Part shown: positions 13,088 to 14,021 of the stretch, piece after piece | Position numbering within the stretch: position 1 is the first letter of the stretch | Layout of the letters: every line of letters starts with the position of its first letter | DNA from: Novosphingobium sp. | Lineage (GTDB): Bacteria; Pseudomonadota; Alphaproteobacteria; Sphingomonadales; Sphingomonadaceae | NCBI GenBank assembly: GCA_020853995.1 | Contig: JADYXV010000257.1 | Location: 1 to 14,021 of the forward strand | Direction of reading: 5' to 3' | Length of the DNA stretch: 14,021 bases | Program-made: the position numbers and the translations under genes | Notes under the pieces: generated by a model | Told to the model about the DNA's origin: nothing | The model's database searches: none | The model's input: the letters and a program-made list of their open reading frames with translations, nothing else

Positions 13088-14021
13088 ATGCGGCGAATCG
13101 CCCTTGTTGCGACCCTGGCTTTACCTGTGCCCTTGCTGACTTTCGCCGCTACGGCACCCCTGTTCGCACAAGAAATCGTCGTCATCGGCGCCGGGCTCGA
13201 AGCGCCACCTGCTGCGCCCGCTTATCACTTGCAGACTATTGAGCGCGAAAGATTGCTGGAAACGGCATCCGGCCGCCTTGAAGATGCCTTGTCGTCCGCT
13301 GCCGGATTTCAACAATTCCGCCGATCCGATAGCCGTTCATCCAACCCGTCGGCGCAGGGTGTCACGCTGCGGGCGCTGGGCGGAAACGCCTCCAGCCGGA
13401 CACTGGTGCTGCTTGATGGCGTGCCCATGGCAGACCCGTTTTTCGGTTTCATTCCGTTCAGCGCCATCGCGCCCGAGCGCCTTGCATCAGCCCGCATCAC
13501 GCGAGGCGGCGGCGCTGGTGCATTTGGTGCAGGTGCGGTTGCCGGAACCGTCGAACTCGACAGCGCCAACGCTGACCAACTTGGCCTTGTTCAAGCCAGT
13601 CTGGCCGGCAATGACCGCGGTGACTCCGAAGTATCCGGGACGCTGGCTCCGCGCCTTGGAGAAGGGTTCGCGGTAGTTTCGGGCCGTTGGGACAGAGGCA
13701 AGGGGTTCTGGACCACGCCTGTAAGCCAGCGCGTACCGGCCAGTGCGCGCGCTTCGTTTGATTCATGGTCGGCAGGCTTGCGCGCCGTGGCACCGCTTGC
13801 GCCAGATATCGAACTTCAATTACGCGGTTTGGTTTTCGAAGATCGGCGCACTTTGCGCTTCGCCGGGGCAGACACGGCATCGACCGGACAAGATGCGTCG
13901 CTTCGTCTGGTGGGTCGTGGTAATTGGGCATTTGATGCGCTGGCCTATGTCCAGGCGCGCAATTTTTCCAATATCGTGATCAGTTCAACCAGCTTCCGCA
14001 AGACGCTGGACCAGCGCGCGA
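13088..14021 (+). CDS. TonB-dependent outer-membrane receptor, 3' end outside the window
   Basis: 311 codons are visible and the frame is open at the right edge. Residues 1-27 form a Sec signal peptide (RR, a hydrophobic core, cleavage after PLFA). The mature protein begins QEIVVIGAG, which fits a TonB box. A plug domain follows (about 48-165): RLEDALSSAAGFQQFRRSDSRSSNP, VTLRALGGNASSRTLVLLDGVPMADPFFG, and ERLASARITRGGGAGAFGAGAVAGTVEL. After that alternating barrel strands begin. GGAG lies seven bases before ATG 13088. Such receptors import scarce ligands (siderophores, cobalamin, sugars, aromatics) across the outer membrane using TonB/ExbBD energy. The ligand cannot be told from this part. 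Confidence 0.92.
   Translation, partial: MRRIALVATLALPVPLLTFAATAPLFAQEIVVIGAGLEAPPAAPAYHLQTIERERLLETASGRLEDALSSAAGFQQFRRSDSRSSNPSAQGVTLRALGGNASSRTLVLLDGVPMADPFFGFIPFSAIAPERLASARITRGGGAGAFGAGAVAGTVELDSANADQLGLVQASLAGNDRGDSEVSGTLAPRLGEGFAVVSGRWDRGKGFWTTPVSQRVPASARASFDSWSAGLRAVAPLAPDIELQLRGLVFEDRRTLRFAGADTASTGQDASLRLVGRGNWAFDALAYVQARNFSNIVISSTSFRKTLDQRA

Noticed and set aside
1..14021. CRISPR array, insertion sequence, prophage, toxin-antitoxin or defence genes, tRNA/rRNA.
   Set aside because: I found no regularly spaced repeats, transposase or integrase motifs, terminal inverted repeats, or RNA-gene signatures on either strand.

Overview
The window looks like an ordinary accessory stretch of an alphaproteobacterial chromosome, most probably a sphingomonad (Novosphingobium/Sphingobium-like). 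This is inferred from the gene set: a FerB-type hydroxycinnamoyl-CoA hydratase/lyase beside a vanillin-type aldehyde dehydrogenase, a TPR-sulfotransferase, a COG1233-type FAD oxidoreductase and a TonB-dependent receptor. I see no insertion sequence, CRISPR array, phage gene, tRNA or rRNA. Genes have good start contexts and none appears broken; only the right-hand gene is cut by the window edge.

Layout. (1) 9-1525, plus strand: a translationally coupled XdhC/MobA-like pair for molybdenum cofactor insertion and maturation, probably the tail of an operon whose molybdoenzyme genes lie to the left. (2) 1526-1931: a gene-free stretch ending in a strong plus-strand terminator. (3) 1932-3500, minus: a TPR-sulfotransferase. 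(4) 3736-5471: an Lrp/AsnC regulator (minus) divergent from alanine dehydrogenase (plus), the usual arrangement for alanine-responsive control. (5) 5441-7081, minus: a large FAD-dependent oxidoreductase whose 3' end overlaps that of ald by 31 bp. (6) 7201-9492, minus: aldehyde dehydrogenase then hydratase/lyase, a two-gene unit with a well-formed promoter overlapping a palindrome and a terminator behind it. Together these would turn feruloyl-CoA into vanillin plus acetyl-CoA and then vanillate. (7) 9547-9859: a gap with a strong plus-strand terminator pointing against both neighbours, a possible small-RNA locus. (8) 9860-12434, minus: a hybrid histidine kinase and a LuxR-type response regulator separated by one base. 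(9) 12619-12822, minus: a 67-residue helix-turn-helix-like protein of unknown role. (10) 13088 to the right edge, plus: the start of a TonB-dependent receptor behind a leader that can fold into two hairpins.

How the genes may work together. The best-supported metabolic unit is the ferulate/vanillin pair. The CoA ligase that would feed it and a dedicated regulator such as FerC are not in the window. The kinase/regulator pair lies upstream on the same strand, but nothing in the sequence ties it to ferulate. No clearly novel multi-gene system is visible. The observations most worth following are the two plus-strand terminators with no obvious gene to serve, the structured leader before the TonB receptor, and the small HTH-like protein.
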